Positions 44,548 through 53,454 of a stretch of DNA of 64,000 nt are shown here, in pieces. This stretch comes from an uncultured Roseburia sp. (GTDB lineage: Bacteria > Bacillota > Clostridia > Lachnospirales > Lachnospiraceae): positions 54,375 through 118,374 of the forward strand of contig CAJUNX010000009.1 of assembly GCA_910587865.1 (NCBI GenBank), written 5' to 3'. Under the pieces are notes generated by a model. The model was not told the origin of the DNA, searched no databases, and saw nothing but the letters and a program-made list of their open reading frames with translations. The translations under genes were made by a program, and so were the position numbers. The number at the start of each line of letters is the position of its first letter. Within the stretch, counting starts at the first letter, position 1.

Positions 44548-45552
44548 TTAATCTAATAAATCCTCATCAATGTCCATCTCTTTTGCCAGCTGTTTTTTTG
44601 TCAGGCGTTCCTCCTGGTCACCCTTTCCCGCGAAACGCTTTACCTTTTTATCCGATCCGGACACAAACGCCTTCGGGATCGCTTTGACATAGTAATAATA
44701 TTCGTCGTCCTCAAACTGCAGCCGCTCCGTCCTGGAATAATCCAGATTGAAAAACAAAAACTGAATCACCAGCGCAATCAGGGCGCACAGGACATTCCCC
44801 ACCAGTACGCCGACGGTCTTACCGGAAATCCCGATCAGCATATACCCGGCGATCATTCCGATCGTCTGAAACAGGACGCCGGAAATAATCGCTACCGTCC
44901 AGGCATTCTCAATCGACATCCTGCGGATGATATAGACGATAATGAGCGTGGCGGTCATGATTCCGATCACAAGATACAGCTCCTTGTTTCCCACAAGCTG
45001 ATTCAGGGCGATCACAATCTTTGACACCATATTTCCTTCCGCTTCATCCGTCGCACTTAAGACGGGCGCATTCTCCTTCACCCCGTTTAGGAAAAACCAC
45101 ACCACCGTACCGCAGATCAGCGCAAACGCGGAGTACACCTCCCGAAGCAGTCCCATGCCGACCGGCATAATATACGGAAGCTTCAGATGGAAAAACAACG
45201 GCATCAGCAGCACATCATAGCCGTGCCTGGGCGCAAAACGGAAATACACGAAATAGATCACAATAAACAGCAGCAGCGCGACCAGGCATACCTCAAGCGA
45301 CAGCGCATACAAATGCGCAAGGATCACCGCGGTCACGAGAAAAATCGTGCAGCTGACCGGAAAAATCGAACAGCCCAGCGCCAGAATCAGCGCCACCGGC
45401 GTTCTGCTGATACTTTTCATGTAACCAATATTGGTGTTGACAAGCGTAAACATCACAAATGCCATCACAAATTTGATCACCGGCGTAATGAACACTTCAT
45501 TTTTTCCGTAAAAGCGTATCATTTTCTCTTTTAGTTCCAGTATGGTTGTCAT
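44548..45552 (-). CDS. Polytopic membrane protein upstream of cdaA
   Basis: A 334-residue protein with eight or nine hydrophobic helices and a charged C-terminal tail (VKAIPKAFVSGSDKKVKRFAG, then KKQLAKEMDIDEDLL). It begins with FITPVIKFVMAFVMFTLVNT. There is no recognised catalytic motif. It precedes cdaA by four bases in the same direction, so a shared transcript and possibly a shared role in cell-envelope control are likely. The function is not known to me. GGGAGG lies before its ATG. Confidence 0.8.
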   Translation of the reverse strand: MTTILELKEKMIRFYGKNEVFITPVIKFVMAFVMFTLVNTNIGYMKSISRTPVALILALGCSIFPVSCTIFLVTAVILAHLYALSLEVCLVALLLFIVIYFVYFRFAPRHGYDVLLMPLFFHLKLPYIMPVGMGLLREVYSAFALICGTVVWFFLNGVKENAPVLSATDEAEGNMVSKIVIALNQLVGNKELYLVIGIMTATLIIVYIIRRMSIENAWTVAIISGVLFQTIGMIAGYMLIGISGKTVGVLVGNVLCALIALVIQFLFFNLDYSRTERLQFEDDEYYYYVKAIPKAFVSGSDKKVKRFAGKGDQEERLTKKQLAKEMDIDEDLLD

Positions 45553-45564
45553 ATCAGCCTCCCG

Positions 45565-45990
45565 TTATTCCCAATCTTTATGTTCCGGCATTTTCAGCCG
45601 TTCTTCACGCTCATACATCTGATTGATCTTTTTTAAGCTGTTGTAATACTTTTTTACTTTTCTGCGCCCTTCCGAATACTTCAGCTGAAACACCACGCAC
45701 GTCGCGCCGAGATAAACCAGCATAAAGACCAGGTATGATACGCCAAGCCGCGTCAGCGTTCCTATGATGTCCAGCCGGTTCAGCTGCACCATCAGCTCTT
45801 CCATCGAATACAGCCCCCAGAGCAGCAGCAGAATCCCGAAACAGATCGTTCCGGTCACAAAACTGCCAAGAAGCCGCATGGACACATAATCCTTTCTTGC
45901 ATACTGCGTCATTGGCTTGCACTGCTTTCCGTCATTCGTATCAAACCGGGAAACCCGGATCAGATGCCGCAATCGCTCCTCATTCACCAT
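45565..45990 (-). CDS. Small membrane protein of unknown function
   Basis: About 141 residues. A basic N-terminus (NEERLRHLIRVSRFDTNDG) is followed by two helices near residues 45-65 (LGSFVTGTICFGILLLLWGLY) and 80-105 (LGVSYLVFMLVYLGATCVVF). The charged C-terminal part (YSEGRRKVKKYYNSLKKIN) looks coiled-coil-like. The ATG at 45990 is preferred; the frame continues to 46131 but that extension reads through the promoter. It is the first gene of the cdaA operon, driven by 46079-46106. Confidence 0.78.
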   Translation of the reverse strand: MVNEERLRHLIRVSRFDTNDGKQCKPMTQYARKDYVSMRLLGSFVTGTICFGILLLLWGLYSMEELMVQLNRLDIIGTLTRLGVSYLVFMLVYLGATCVVFQLKYSEGRRKVKKYYNSLKKINQMYEREERLKMPEHKDWE

Positions 45991-46078
45991 ATCCCAAAAT
46001 CGTCCTTTCCCTGCCGCGCAAACCGGCTTTCTGACTCTGCCACCCCTGTTTTGCCCGCAGTTACGCATTCTTATCAGC

Positions 46079-46106
46079 ATTATAACACAACTGTCCGCAA
46101 TTTCAA
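46079..46106 (-). promoter_or_regulatory. Predicted sigma-A promoter of the cdaA operon
   Basis: Minus-strand TTGAAA (46101-46106), 16-base spacer, perfect TATAAT (46079-46084). It lies two bases below the terminator of the yvyF transcript. Confidence 0.8.
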
Positions 46107-46107
46107 A

Positions 46108-46145
46108 GAAAAAAAAGAGCCGACCCATCATCTGGACCCGCTCTT
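46108..46145 (-). terminator. Intrinsic terminator after comFC-yvyF
   Basis: Minus-strand AAGAGC / GCTCTT stem (six pairs, 19-base loop) followed by an eight-T tract. It lies 40 bases below the yvyF stop. Confidence 0.65.
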
Positions 46146-46187
46146 GTATTTTTTTCGGATTCCGGCGCTCCGGCGCTTCCGCGCAGC

Positions 46188-46589
46188 CTACTGCAGGAAA
46201 CGCATCCGGTTCCCGTCCTTCTCCTGCTTTTTGACCGGTGCAGGCTTTGGCTTGTCAAGCGCTTCGTTCAGGGAATCTGTCATATTCGACTTGCACTTTT
46301 CGCAAAACCGGCCGGTTGTGATCGGTGCGCCGCAGTGCTCGCAGACAAATCCGTCCGCTCCCGCTCCGGAAAATGACAGTCTCTCCTCTCTGACCCACTG
46401 TTTGATCTGCTTGACCGAGACATCCATCTCCTCCGATACCTGACTGACCGTAGCCTTCGGATTCTCCCTCAGATACTCCTTCACCGCCTGAAAGGTATCC
46501 TCGAGCTTCCTCGTACAATCCGGGCAGATCGGCATCCCGCCCAGGTAATTAAATAAACGTCCGCAACTTCTGCAATTTCTAACTTCCAT
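46188..46589 (-). CDS. yvyF: Flagellar operon protein YvyF
   Basis: Small zinc-ribbon regulator found with flagellar genes (TIGR03826). CRSCGRLFNYLGGMPICPDC gives the first zinc knuckle (residues 6-25). AVKEYLRENPKATVSQVSEE is followed by a helix-turn-helix-like MDVSVKQIKQWVREERL, and a second zinc ribbon CEHCGAPITTGRFCEKC lies near residue 85. The 133-residue length is normal. It follows comFC, as in Bacillus subtilis, and ends before the terminator at 46108. Confidence 0.93.
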   Translation of the reverse strand: MEVRNCRSCGRLFNYLGGMPICPDCTRKLEDTFQAVKEYLRENPKATVSQVSEEMDVSVKQIKQWVREERLSFSGAGADGFVCEHCGAPITTGRFCEKCKSNMTDSLNEALDKPKPAPVKKQEKDGNRMRFLQ

Positions 46590-46623
46590 CGCCTCTGAAC
46601 CTCCTGCATAGATTGATTATCTG

Positions 46624-47418
46624 TCAGAATCCTGCTCCGATACTGATACAGATAGAATAAACATTTCTGACTCCTCCCGCAAGCAGCGTCTCCGCCACCG
46701 CATCGATCGTGCTTCCGGTCGTATAAATATCATCGACGAGCAATACCTGTCTATATTCTACTATATCAGCCTGCAATTGAAAAGCATTTTTTAAATTATG
46801 CTGACGTTCTTTTTCATTTAATTCTTTCTGCGGCACCGTATTCTTTACCCGTCGGATCAGCCCCGCGTCCACCGGAAGGTCCAGTTTTCTTCCGAGCGCA
46901 CGTGCAAACACTTCCGCCTGGTCATATCCCCGCCGCCGCTTCTTTCCGGAAAACATCGGCGCCGGCACGATCACCTCGATCTGATTCCGGCGGACCCACG
47001 CCCCGTAAAGCGCTGCGGCCCGGTCCGCGTAAAACTCTGCGTACTCCCTCCGGTTCGCATATTTAAACCGGTACATGGACTGACGGATCCCGCCGCGATA
47101 GACAAAAACCGCCTTTCCCTGACAATATGTATGCTTTTTATGCGTGCAGTCACCGCAGTATTCCCTTCGCTCGTTCTCAAGCGGCTTTCCGCATTTTTTG
47201 CACACCGGCTCCTCGACCGTACGGACTTCCCCGCCGCATCCGGGGCAGATCCGCCCGCCCGGCGCCATAATGCCGTCGCAGACGGGACACCGCGGCGGAT
47301 ACAGCCAGTCCAGACTGTCCATGAGCCACGCGTGCAGCCGTTCGCCCCGCTCCTTTACTCCCGATATGCGCACCGGCATCTGCCTCTGCTTTTTTTCCTG
47401 CTCCTGTCCTTTGTTCAT
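46624..47418 (-). CDS. comFC: ComF-family phosphoribosyltransferase-like protein
   Basis: ComFC, linked to DNA uptake and repair in relatives. A zinc-binding start WLYPPRCPVCDGIMAPGGRI leads into CKKCGKPLENERREYCGDC. The phosphoribosyltransferase motif VLLVDDIYTTGSTIDAVAE lies near the end. RGYDQAEVFARALGRKLDLPV and NTVPQKELNEKERQHNLKNAF are family hallmarks. The start is uncertain: the frame is open to 47592, but that would overlap the divergent promoter at 47570-47598. ATG 47418 gives a 264-residue protein, near the usual length. It is followed by yvyF. Confidence 0.85.
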   Translation of the reverse strand: MNKGQEQEKKQRQMPVRISGVKERGERLHAWLMDSLDWLYPPRCPVCDGIMAPGGRICPGCGGEVRTVEEPVCKKCGKPLENERREYCGDCTHKKHTYCQGKAVFVYRGGIRQSMYRFKYANRREYAEFYADRAAALYGAWVRRNQIEVIVPAPMFSGKKRRRGYDQAEVFARALGRKLDLPVDAGLIRRVKNTVPQKELNEKERQHNLKNAFQLQADIVEYRQVLLVDDIYTTGSTIDAVAETLLAGGVRNVYSICISIGAGF

Positions 47419-47569
47419 GGCATCCCGCGAAACCCTCCCTGCCGCCCGGTTCCGTTTTTTTCCATATTTCACGTCTCTTATCCTAGCACGTCCGGGGTTT
47501 TCATACCATAAAATATTTCTTAAATTTTTCATAGAAAATACGAAATCGCGCTTTCTTTTCATATTTATA

Positions 47570-47598
47570 TTGACGAATGCAGGTTTCCTCACTATAAT
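47570..47598 (+). promoter_or_regulatory. Predicted sigma-A promoter of the ABC transporter operon
   Basis: TTGACG (47570-47575), 17-base spacer, TATAAT (47593-47598). Confidence 0.85.
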
Positions 47599-47611
47599 TT
47601 ATCTGATAAAA

Positions 47612-47629
47612 GCATTAATACATTAATGC
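47612..47629 (+). promoter_or_regulatory. Palindromic operator just after the transcription start
   Basis: GCATTAATACATTAATGC, an 18-base perfect palindrome with centre AC, followed by a further half copy GCATTAA. It begins 13 bases below the -10, where a repressor would block elongation. The regulator is unknown. Confidence 0.55.
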
Positions 47630-47646
47630 ATTAAAGGAGGAATTTT

Positions 47647-48747
47647 ATGAAAAAATCAACAAGATTCGTGTCTGTTCTCATGGCCGCAGCCGTGACGGTT
47701 TCCCTGGCCGCCTGCGGAAACGGCGACACAGGTTCCAAAGCTTCGGATGCAGGCTCCGCTTCGGATGCGGGCGCTTCCGCCGATGCCGGTTCCGCAACCC
47801 CGGATGCGGGCACCGAGGCTTCGGTGCCGGACGGCGGACAGAATACCGCGCCGGCAGACGGAAAGGTTTACAACATCGGGATTCTGCAGCAGTTAGAGCA
47901 CCCGGCGCTTGATTCCGCGACGGAGGGCTTTAAAGACGCCCTGACAGAGCTTCTCGGCGAAGACGGCGTTACGTTTGAGGTACAGAATGCACAGGGTGAG
48001 CCGGCAAACTGTTCCAGCATCGCATCTACATTTGTCTCCGGCGATTATGACCTGATCCTGGCCAACGCCACCACGGCGCTGCAGTGTGCATCCGCTGCGA
48101 CAAGCACAATACCGGTCCTCGGAACCTCTGTCACCGATTACGCGACGGCGCTTGAGATCGACGACTGGAGCGGCGCAACCGGCAAAAACGTATCCGGCAC
48201 CTCGGATCTCGCCCCGTTAGACCAGCAGGAGGACATGCTTCTTGAGCTGTTCCCGGATGCGAAAACCGTCGGGATCCTTTACTGCTCCGCGGAGCCGAAC
48301 TCCGTGTACCAGGCAAATGAATTTCAGAAATACCTCGACGAGGACGGCATCGCCTATAAAGTATATACCGCGGCCGACTCCAACGATATCAACGCCGTTG
48401 TCCAAAATGCCATCAGCGAGGTCGACGTTATCTACATCCCGACCGACAATACAATGGCGAACAACACGGAAACCATCAATAACATCACGCTTCCGGCAGG
48501 TATCCCCGTCATCACGGGGGAGGAGGGCATGTGTGCAGGCTGCGGCGTCGCAACGCTCTCGATCAGCTACTATGATATCGGATACAAAGCCGGCGAGATG
48601 GCATACGACATTCTCGTAAACGGCTCGGATATTACCACTATGAATATTGAGTATGCGCCGAATGTCACGAAAAAATACAACGCAGAGATCTGCGGGCAGT
48701 TAAACATTCAGATCCCGGATGATTACACAGCCATCGAAACCGAATAA
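47647..48747 (+). CDS. ABC transporter substrate-binding lipoprotein (TrpX-like)
   Basis: Extracytoplasmic solute-binding protein of the PF04392 type. The signal peptide and lipobox are FVSVLMAAAVTVSLAACGN (Cys near residue 23). An Ala/Ser/Asp-rich linker of about 40 residues follows, then the periplasmic-binding fold: YNIGILQQLEHPALDSATEGF near residue 75, FVSGDYDLILANATTALQ near 130 and YDIGYKAGEMAYDILVNG near 315. Members near permease/ATPase pairs of this kind are linked with aromatic amino acids in some bacteria; the ligand here is not proven. AGGAGG lies before the ATG. It is first in a three-gene operon. Confidence 0.92.
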   Translation: MKKSTRFVSVLMAAAVTVSLAACGNGDTGSKASDAGSASDAGASADAGSATPDAGTEASVPDGGQNTAPADGKVYNIGILQQLEHPALDSATEGFKDALTELLGEDGVTFEVQNAQGEPANCSSIASTFVSGDYDLILANATTALQCASAATSTIPVLGTSVTDYATALEIDDWSGATGKNVSGTSDLAPLDQQEDMLLELFPDAKTVGILYCSAEPNSVYQANEFQKYLDEDGIAYKVYTAADSNDINAVVQNAISEVDVIYIPTDNTMANNTETINNITLPAGIPVITGEEGMCAGCGVATLSISYYDIGYKAGEMAYDILVNGSDITTMNIEYAPNVTKKYNAEICGQLNIQIPDDYTAIETE

Positions 48748-48767
48748 TACATACAAAGGGGGTTCCC

Positions 48768-49703
48768 ATGGGTTACTTTATGTCATTAGACCCGATGGCC
48801 CTGCTCCGGTCCATGCCCGGCGCGTTTGCGCAGGGCATGGTATGGGGGCTGATGGCCTTAGGCGTCTATATCACCTACCGTCTTCTGGATTTTCCGGATC
48901 TGACCGTTGACGGTTCTCTCGCAACCGGAGGCGCTGTCGCAGTCATGCTGATCCGTGGCGGCATGAATCCGTGGCCGGCGCTTCTTTTTGCGTTCCTTGC
49001 GGGCATGGCGGCCGGTTTCATCACCGGAATTCTTCACACGGTTCTCGGCATTCCGGGAATTCTCGCGGGTATTTTGACGCAGATTTCGCTCTATTCCATC
49101 AATCTGAACATTATGGGATGCTCAAATCAGGCCGTCAGTGTGGACAAATATCCTCTGATCGTTTCGCTGCGCTACCTCACGGAGTCCTCCGGATCTCTGA
49201 TACGGCTTTTCGTCACCTGTATTCTTTTTATCGTCGCCATTGTGGTCCTTTCCTACTGTTTTTTCGGAACGGAACAGGGACAGGCGATCCGCGCGACAGG
49301 CTGCAACCAGCAGATGGCAAGGGCGCAGGGCATCAACACAAAGTTCCACACCGTGATCGCCCTGATGCTCTCAAACGGGCTGGTCGGGCTCTCCGGCGGA
49401 CTCTACGCGCAGTATCAGGGTTCTGCCGACGTCAACATGGGCCGCGGCGCCATCGTCATCGGTCTGGCCGCCGTCATCATCGGCGAGGTTCTCTTCGGAA
49501 AGCTCTGCGAGGGGAAGCATTTTGCGTTCGCACACACGCTGTTCTCGGTCGTGGCCGGCGCAATCATTTACTATATTGTCATCAATATCGTATTATGGCT
49601 GAAGCTGCCTTCCGACGACTTAAAGCTGTTCTCCGCCATCGTGGTGGCCGTGTTCCTCGCAATCCCCTATCTCAAGGTAAAGCGCAAACGGAAGGAGCGG
49701 TGA
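48768..49703 (+). CDS. ABC transporter permease (branched-chain/TrpY-like)
   Basis: Membrane subunit of 311 residues with eight to nine helices. MVWGLMALGVYITYRLLDFP near residue 25 and DLTVDGSLATGGAVAVMLI show the BPD_transp_2 pattern. A conserved loop GQAIRATGCNQQMARAQGIN near 180 is where the ATPase docks. LFSVVAGAIIYYIVINIVLWL near 260 is a late helix. It follows the lipoprotein gene by 20 bases and precedes the ATPase gene by three. GGGGG lies just before the ATG. Confidence 0.93.
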   Translation: MGYFMSLDPMALLRSMPGAFAQGMVWGLMALGVYITYRLLDFPDLTVDGSLATGGAVAVMLIRGGMNPWPALLFAFLAGMAAGFITGILHTVLGIPGILAGILTQISLYSINLNIMGCSNQAVSVDKYPLIVSLRYLTESSGSLIRLFVTCILFIVAIVVLSYCFFGTEQGQAIRATGCNQQMARAQGINTKFHTVIALMLSNGLVGLSGGLYAQYQGSADVNMGRGAIVIGLAAVIIGEVLFGKLCEGKHFAFAHTLFSVVAGAIIYYIVINIVLWLKLPSDDLKLFSAIVVAVFLAIPYLKVKRKRKER

Positions 49704-49706
49704 CAC

Positions 49707-50510
49707 ATGGCAGAAATGTTAAAAATCGACAATATCAGAAAAACGTTTAATCCGGGTACGATCAATGAAAAAATCGCGCTTGCCGGCGTAAACCTCTCAC
49801 TTGCGGAGGGCGATTTTGTCACAATGATCGGCGGAAACGGCGCCGGAAAATCAACCACGTTAAACGCGGTCGCAGGTGTGTGGCCCGTGGATTCCGGAAA
49901 GATTTTCATTGGCGGCATCGATGTCACGCGTCTGTCCGAGCACAAACGCGCACGGTATCTCGGCCGTGTTTTCCAGGATCCGATGACCGGCACCGCCGCC
50001 ACGATGTCCATCGAGGAAAATATGGCAATCGCATCACGCCGCGGCGACCGCCGCAGGCTCACCTGGGGTGTGACAAAAAAGGAGCGCGACGCCTACCGCG
50101 AACTGCTCGCCACACTGGACCTGGGACTTGAGGACCGGCTTGCTTCCAAGGTCGGCCTGCTCTCCGGCGGCCAGCGTCAGGCGATCACCCTGCTGATGGC
50201 GACATTAAAAAAACCGCAGCTTCTGCTGCTCGACGAGCACACTGCGGCGTTAGATCCGAAAACAGCGGCGAAAGTTCTCGAGATCTCCGACCGGATTATC
50301 GCAGAGCATCATCTGACCGCCATGATGGTCACCCACAATATGAAGGATGCCATCGCACACGGCAACCGCCTTATCATGATGCACGAGGGCACGATCATCC
50401 TCGACATCCGCGGTGAGGAAAAGAAAAAGCTGACGGTCGAAGATCTGCTTCATCAGTTCGAGCGTGTCAGCGGGGAGGAATTTGCCAGCGATAAAGCGCT
50501 GTTATCCTGA
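49707..50510 (+). CDS. ABC transporter ATP-binding protein (TrpZ-like)
   Basis: ATPase of 267 residues. Walker A is MIGGNGAGKSTTLNAVAG near residue 42, the Q-loop is in GRVFQDPMTGTAATMSIEEN near 88, the signature motif LLSGGQRQAITLLMATLKKP near 150 and Walker B LLLLDEHTAALDPKTA near 172; the switch histidine is in MMVTHNMKDAIAHGN near 206. All catalytic parts are present. It is the last gene of the operon and ends before a short stem-loop at 50512-50534. Confidence 0.95.
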   Translation: MAEMLKIDNIRKTFNPGTINEKIALAGVNLSLAEGDFVTMIGGNGAGKSTTLNAVAGVWPVDSGKIFIGGIDVTRLSEHKRARYLGRVFQDPMTGTAATMSIEENMAIASRRGDRRRLTWGVTKKERDAYRELLATLDLGLEDRLASKVGLLSGGQRQAITLLMATLKKPQLLLLDEHTAALDPKTAAKVLEISDRIIAEHHLTAMMVTHNMKDAIAHGNRLIMMHEGTIILDIRGEEKKKLTVEDLLHQFERVSGEEFASDKALLS

Positions 50511-50511
50511 C

Positions 50512-50534
50512 CGGCAGTGTCTGCCGCCGTATTT
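50512..50534 (+). terminator. Weak intrinsic terminator of the ABC operon
   Basis: CGGCAG TGT CTGCCG (six pairs) followed by CCGTATTTT. The T tract is short and interrupted. The larger repeat at 50554-50648 follows and could also end transcription. Confidence 0.45.
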
Positions 50535-50553
50535 TACACATTCATTATATAAC

Positions 50554-50648
50554 AAAAGTTACAGTTCAGCCATGCTCTGTGAAATGTGCTCATTCACGTA
50601 AGTATGATTTGCACATTTCGCAGAGCATGACTGTATGTACTTCTTTTT
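50554..50648. repeat. Long hairpin repeat, copy A
   Basis: Arms CATGCTCTG...AAATGTGC (50571-50589) and GCACATTTCGCAGAGCATG (50611-50629) pair over 19 bases with one G-U. The loop carries TCATTCACGTAAGTATGA. Outer parts (GTTACAGTTCAGCC) also have an inverted partner. It shares its core with copy B at 53455-53626 and ends at the stop codon of recD2. Confidence 0.8.
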
Positions 50649-52866
50649 ATTCTTCCTTCAGGCGTGCGCACAGTCCGCTGTAGCGTTTCTGCTGTGATGT
50701 GTTCTTCACCATCCCGTAAAACGTCGCCTCGTTCCCCACCAGCGTCACACAGCGCCTGGCGCGCGTCACCGCCGTGTAGAGCAGGTTGCGGTTCATCAGC
50801 ATCGCCGGCCCGCTTAACAGCGGAATCACAACGGCCGGATACTCGCTCCCCTGCGATTTGTGAATCGTGATCGCATAGGCAAGCTCAAGCTCGTCGAGGA
50901 GCTTATAGGGATATTCCACCTGCCTGCCCTCGTCAAACTCCACTGTCATCGTCTCGGAAAAATCATTGATCTCCCGTATGATTCCCATGTCCCCGTTAAA
51001 CACGCCGGTTCCCTTGTCCACCGCAAGACCGAATTTTGTGCGGGTCTCCCATTCGAGCTGGTAATTATTCCGAATCTGCATGACCTTGTCCCCCTCGCGG
51101 AAGACAATCTCCCCGTGCTCTTTTTCCAGCTTATTCCGAGCCGGCGGATTTAAGTATCGCTGCAGGATCCCGTTGAGCCGCTCCACTCCCAGAAGTCCTT
51201 TTCTCATGGGCGTCAGCACCTGGATATCATAGGGCGTGGCCTCCACAAACCGCGGAAGCTTCTGCTGTATCAGCTGCAGCACCACGCTGATGATGACATC
51301 CGCCTCATACCGCTTCAGAAAGAAGAAATCCATGCTTTTATTGTCAAGCCTCACTTCCTCCCCCTGATTGATCCGGTGCGCATTGACGATGATATCGCTG
51401 GTAGATGCCTGACGGAAAATCTTTGTTAGCTTTGCCACATGACAGATCCCGGAATTGATGATATCCTTCAGCACACTGCCCGGCCCGACACTGGGAAGCT
51501 GGTTGACATCGCCCACCAGAATCAGACGTGTTCCCACCGCAACCGCCTTAAGCAGGGCGTTCATCAGGGAAATGTCAACCATGGACATCTCGTCTATGAT
51601 TACGACATCCGTCTCGAGCGGATTCTGCTCATTCCGCTCAAATCCGGCCGTTCCCTCCACGCCGCCGTTCAGCTCAAGCATCCGGTGAATCGTCCTTGCC
51701 TCAAAGCCGGTCGTCTCGCTCATCCGCTTGGCCGCCCGTCCGGTCGGCGCTGCAAGGTAAATATCCATTCCCTCCAGCTCAAAATAACGGATAATGGTGT
51801 TGATGGTGGTCGTCTTTCCGGTTCCCGGACCTCCGGTAATCACAAGAAGTCCGTTGCGCACCGCTTCTTTCACCGCCGTCACCTGATGCTCGTCGAGCGC
51901 CATCCCGGTCTGTTTCCCGATTGTGCGGATCCGTTCCTCAATCTCGATATCCGGCACATCATAGCTCACATCGAGCTGTTTCAGCATGGACGCGGTATTC
52001 GCTTCCATATAATAATAGGCCGATGCATATATCTGCGTCGCCTGACTCTCTGTCTCCTCGCCCATTTCACGTTTTAGGATGACCTTCCGTTCGATCGCGA
52101 GATCCATGTACTGCTTTTCCACCTGTTCCGCATTGACCCCGAGCAGCTGCACCGCCCGCCTGGTCAGCTCCTCTTTCGGCAGATAGGTATGTCCCTCCCC
52201 TGCAGCCTGCAGCAGAAGATAAAGAATCCCGCTTCGGATCCTGAAATCCGAATCCAGGCGGATCCCGACACGGGAAGCAATCTCATCCGCCGTCCGGAAT
52301 CCGACGCCGTCGATATCGTCCGCCAGCCGGTACGGGTTCTCCCGGATGATCCCGTAAACTTCCTGCCCGTACGCCTGATAGACGCGCACCGCGAGGTTCA
52401 TCGTGATTCCGTATTGCTGCAGAAAAATCATCGCCTGGCGAAGATCCCGCTTCTCATTGACCTGAGCCGCGATTTCCCTCGCCTTCCGCTCACTGATCCC
52501 CTTGATCTCAGCCAGCCTCTCCGGCTCCTCCTCGATGATGCGGAAGGTGTCTTCCTTAAATCTGCGCACAATCCGCGCCGCAAGCGCAAGTCCCACGCCC
52601 TTAATCGCCCCGGAACCGAGATAACGCTCGATCGCCTCCTCATCCTCCGGCGCTTTCTCCTCAAAGGATTCCACCTTAAACTGTCGCCCGTAGGTCGGAT
52701 GATCCGAAAAATCACCGGTCGCCTCGATATTTTCCCCCTCCGCAATCGCGGAGAAGACACCGACGCATGTCACCTCCTCCTCTCCGCTCACCAGGTTCAG
52801 CACCGTATATCCGTTATCTGCATTTCTGTATATGATATGCTCCACATATCCCGTCAGCTTTTCCAC
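50647..52866 (-). CDS. recD2: RecD2-type ATP-dependent 5'-3' DNA helicase
   Basis: SF1B helicase of 739 residues in DNA repair. The N-terminal region YVEHIIYRNADNGYTVLNL and helix-hairpin-helix motifs (GSGAIKGVGLALAARIV, IKGISERKAREIAAQV) are RecD2-specific. Walker A is ITGGPGTGKTTTINTIIRYF near residue 345, Walker B VVIIDEMSMVDISLMNALL near 435, and YAITIHKSQGSEYPAVVIPL, motif V, near 670. The GTG at 52866 (GGGAG seven bases before) is preferred; the frame to 53022 crosses the terminator. It stands alone on the strand. Confidence 0.95.
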   Translation of the reverse strand: MEKLTGYVEHIIYRNADNGYTVLNLVSGEEEVTCVGVFSAIAEGENIEATGDFSDHPTYGRQFKVESFEEKAPEDEEAIERYLGSGAIKGVGLALAARIVRRFKEDTFRIIEEEPERLAEIKGISERKAREIAAQVNEKRDLRQAMIFLQQYGITMNLAVRVYQAYGQEVYGIIRENPYRLADDIDGVGFRTADEIASRVGIRLDSDFRIRSGILYLLLQAAGEGHTYLPKEELTRRAVQLLGVNAEQVEKQYMDLAIERKVILKREMGEETESQATQIYASAYYYMEANTASMLKQLDVSYDVPDIEIEERIRTIGKQTGMALDEHQVTAVKEAVRNGLLVITGGPGTGKTTTINTIIRYFELEGMDIYLAAPTGRAAKRMSETTGFEARTIHRMLELNGGVEGTAGFERNEQNPLETDVVIIDEMSMVDISLMNALLKAVAVGTRLILVGDVNQLPSVGPGSVLKDIINSGICHVAKLTKIFRQASTSDIIVNAHRINQGEEVRLDNKSMDFFFLKRYEADVIISVVLQLIQQKLPRFVEATPYDIQVLTPMRKGLLGVERLNGILQRYLNPPARNKLEKEHGEIVFREGDKVMQIRNNYQLEWETRTKFGLAVDKGTGVFNGDMGIIREINDFSETMTVEFDEGRQVEYPYKLLDELELAYAITIHKSQGSEYPAVVIPLLSGPAMLMNRNLLYTAVTRARRCVTLVGNEATFYGMVKNTSQQKRYSGLCARLKEE

Positions 52867-52936
52867 CTTTATTCTCCCGCATAAAACAGCCGGCAAACGC
52901 TGCCTGTCCGCAGCGCCTGCCTGTCCCTGACGTAAG

Positions 52937-52965
52937 AAAAACCTTGAAGTAAGTTCAAGGTTTTT
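52937..52965 (-). terminator. Bidirectional intrinsic terminator after flgJ
   Basis: AAAAACCTTGAA / TTCAAGGTTTTT, a perfect 12-bp stem with a five-base loop and a T5 end in either direction. It ends the flagellar transcript before recD2. Confidence 0.9.
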
Positions 52966-53035
52966 CATGTCGTCTTTATTTTGTTCCGTCACTGCTCTGT
53001 CATCGTCCCTGCGGCATACCACCGAAGCTTACGTC

Positions 53036-53413
53036 TCACGCAGTCACATCGTCAGCAATCCCGTAATTGCGCTTCATCTGCTCAAACAGCTGCTGGGTAA
53101 AGGACGATCCCGACTGATCGACAATCTCGTCTGCAATCATCTCAATCGCGCTGTCCATATGAAAATCTTTCAGCGTACCGATGGAAGAATCTTCATCCTC
53201 ATCGTCATTCAGCGTCATATTTTCCTTTACTTCCTTTAACACCTCCTCGACAAAATAAGAGGCAAAGTCTTTGCAGACCGTCATCAGCTCTTCCTCTGTC
53301 GATTCGGATGACAGACCGTTCGCCGAGGTCTTTAAGGTCGCCGCACTGCCGGCCGCGGCACTGTTTTTCGTATTATCAATCATTGCGGCAATACTGTCAA
53401 CTCCCATGCTCAT
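53036..53413 (-). CDS. flgJ: FlgJ-like flagellar rod-binding protein
   Basis: A 125-residue protein resembling the N-terminal rod-binding (Rod-binding PF10135) domain of FlgJ, without a muramidase domain. LMTVCKDFASYFVEEVLKEV near residue 42 and DFHMDSAIEMIADEIVDQSG near 83 are the conserved helices, followed by GSSFTQQLFEQMKRNYG. Single-domain forms are usual in Firmicutes. It follows flhP, separated by repeat copy B, and ends before a strong terminator. Confidence 0.85.
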   Translation of the reverse strand: MSMGVDSIAAMIDNTKNSAAAGSAATLKTSANGLSSESTEEELMTVCKDFASYFVEEVLKEVKENMTLNDDEDEDSSIGTLKDFHMDSAIEMIADEIVDQSGSSFTQQLFEQMKRNYGIADDVTA

Positions 53414-53454
53414 ATGTCATACCGCCTTTCCTGTCCCATCGTTATATTATATTC

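Noticed and set aside
47419..47592. Longer comFC start at 47592
   Set aside because: It would overlap the strong divergent promoter at 47570-47598, and the extra residues are unlike ComF proteins.
52867..53022. Longer recD2 start at 53022
   Set aside because: The extension reads through the flgJ terminator; the GTG at 52866 has a proper ribosome-binding site and matches the family start.
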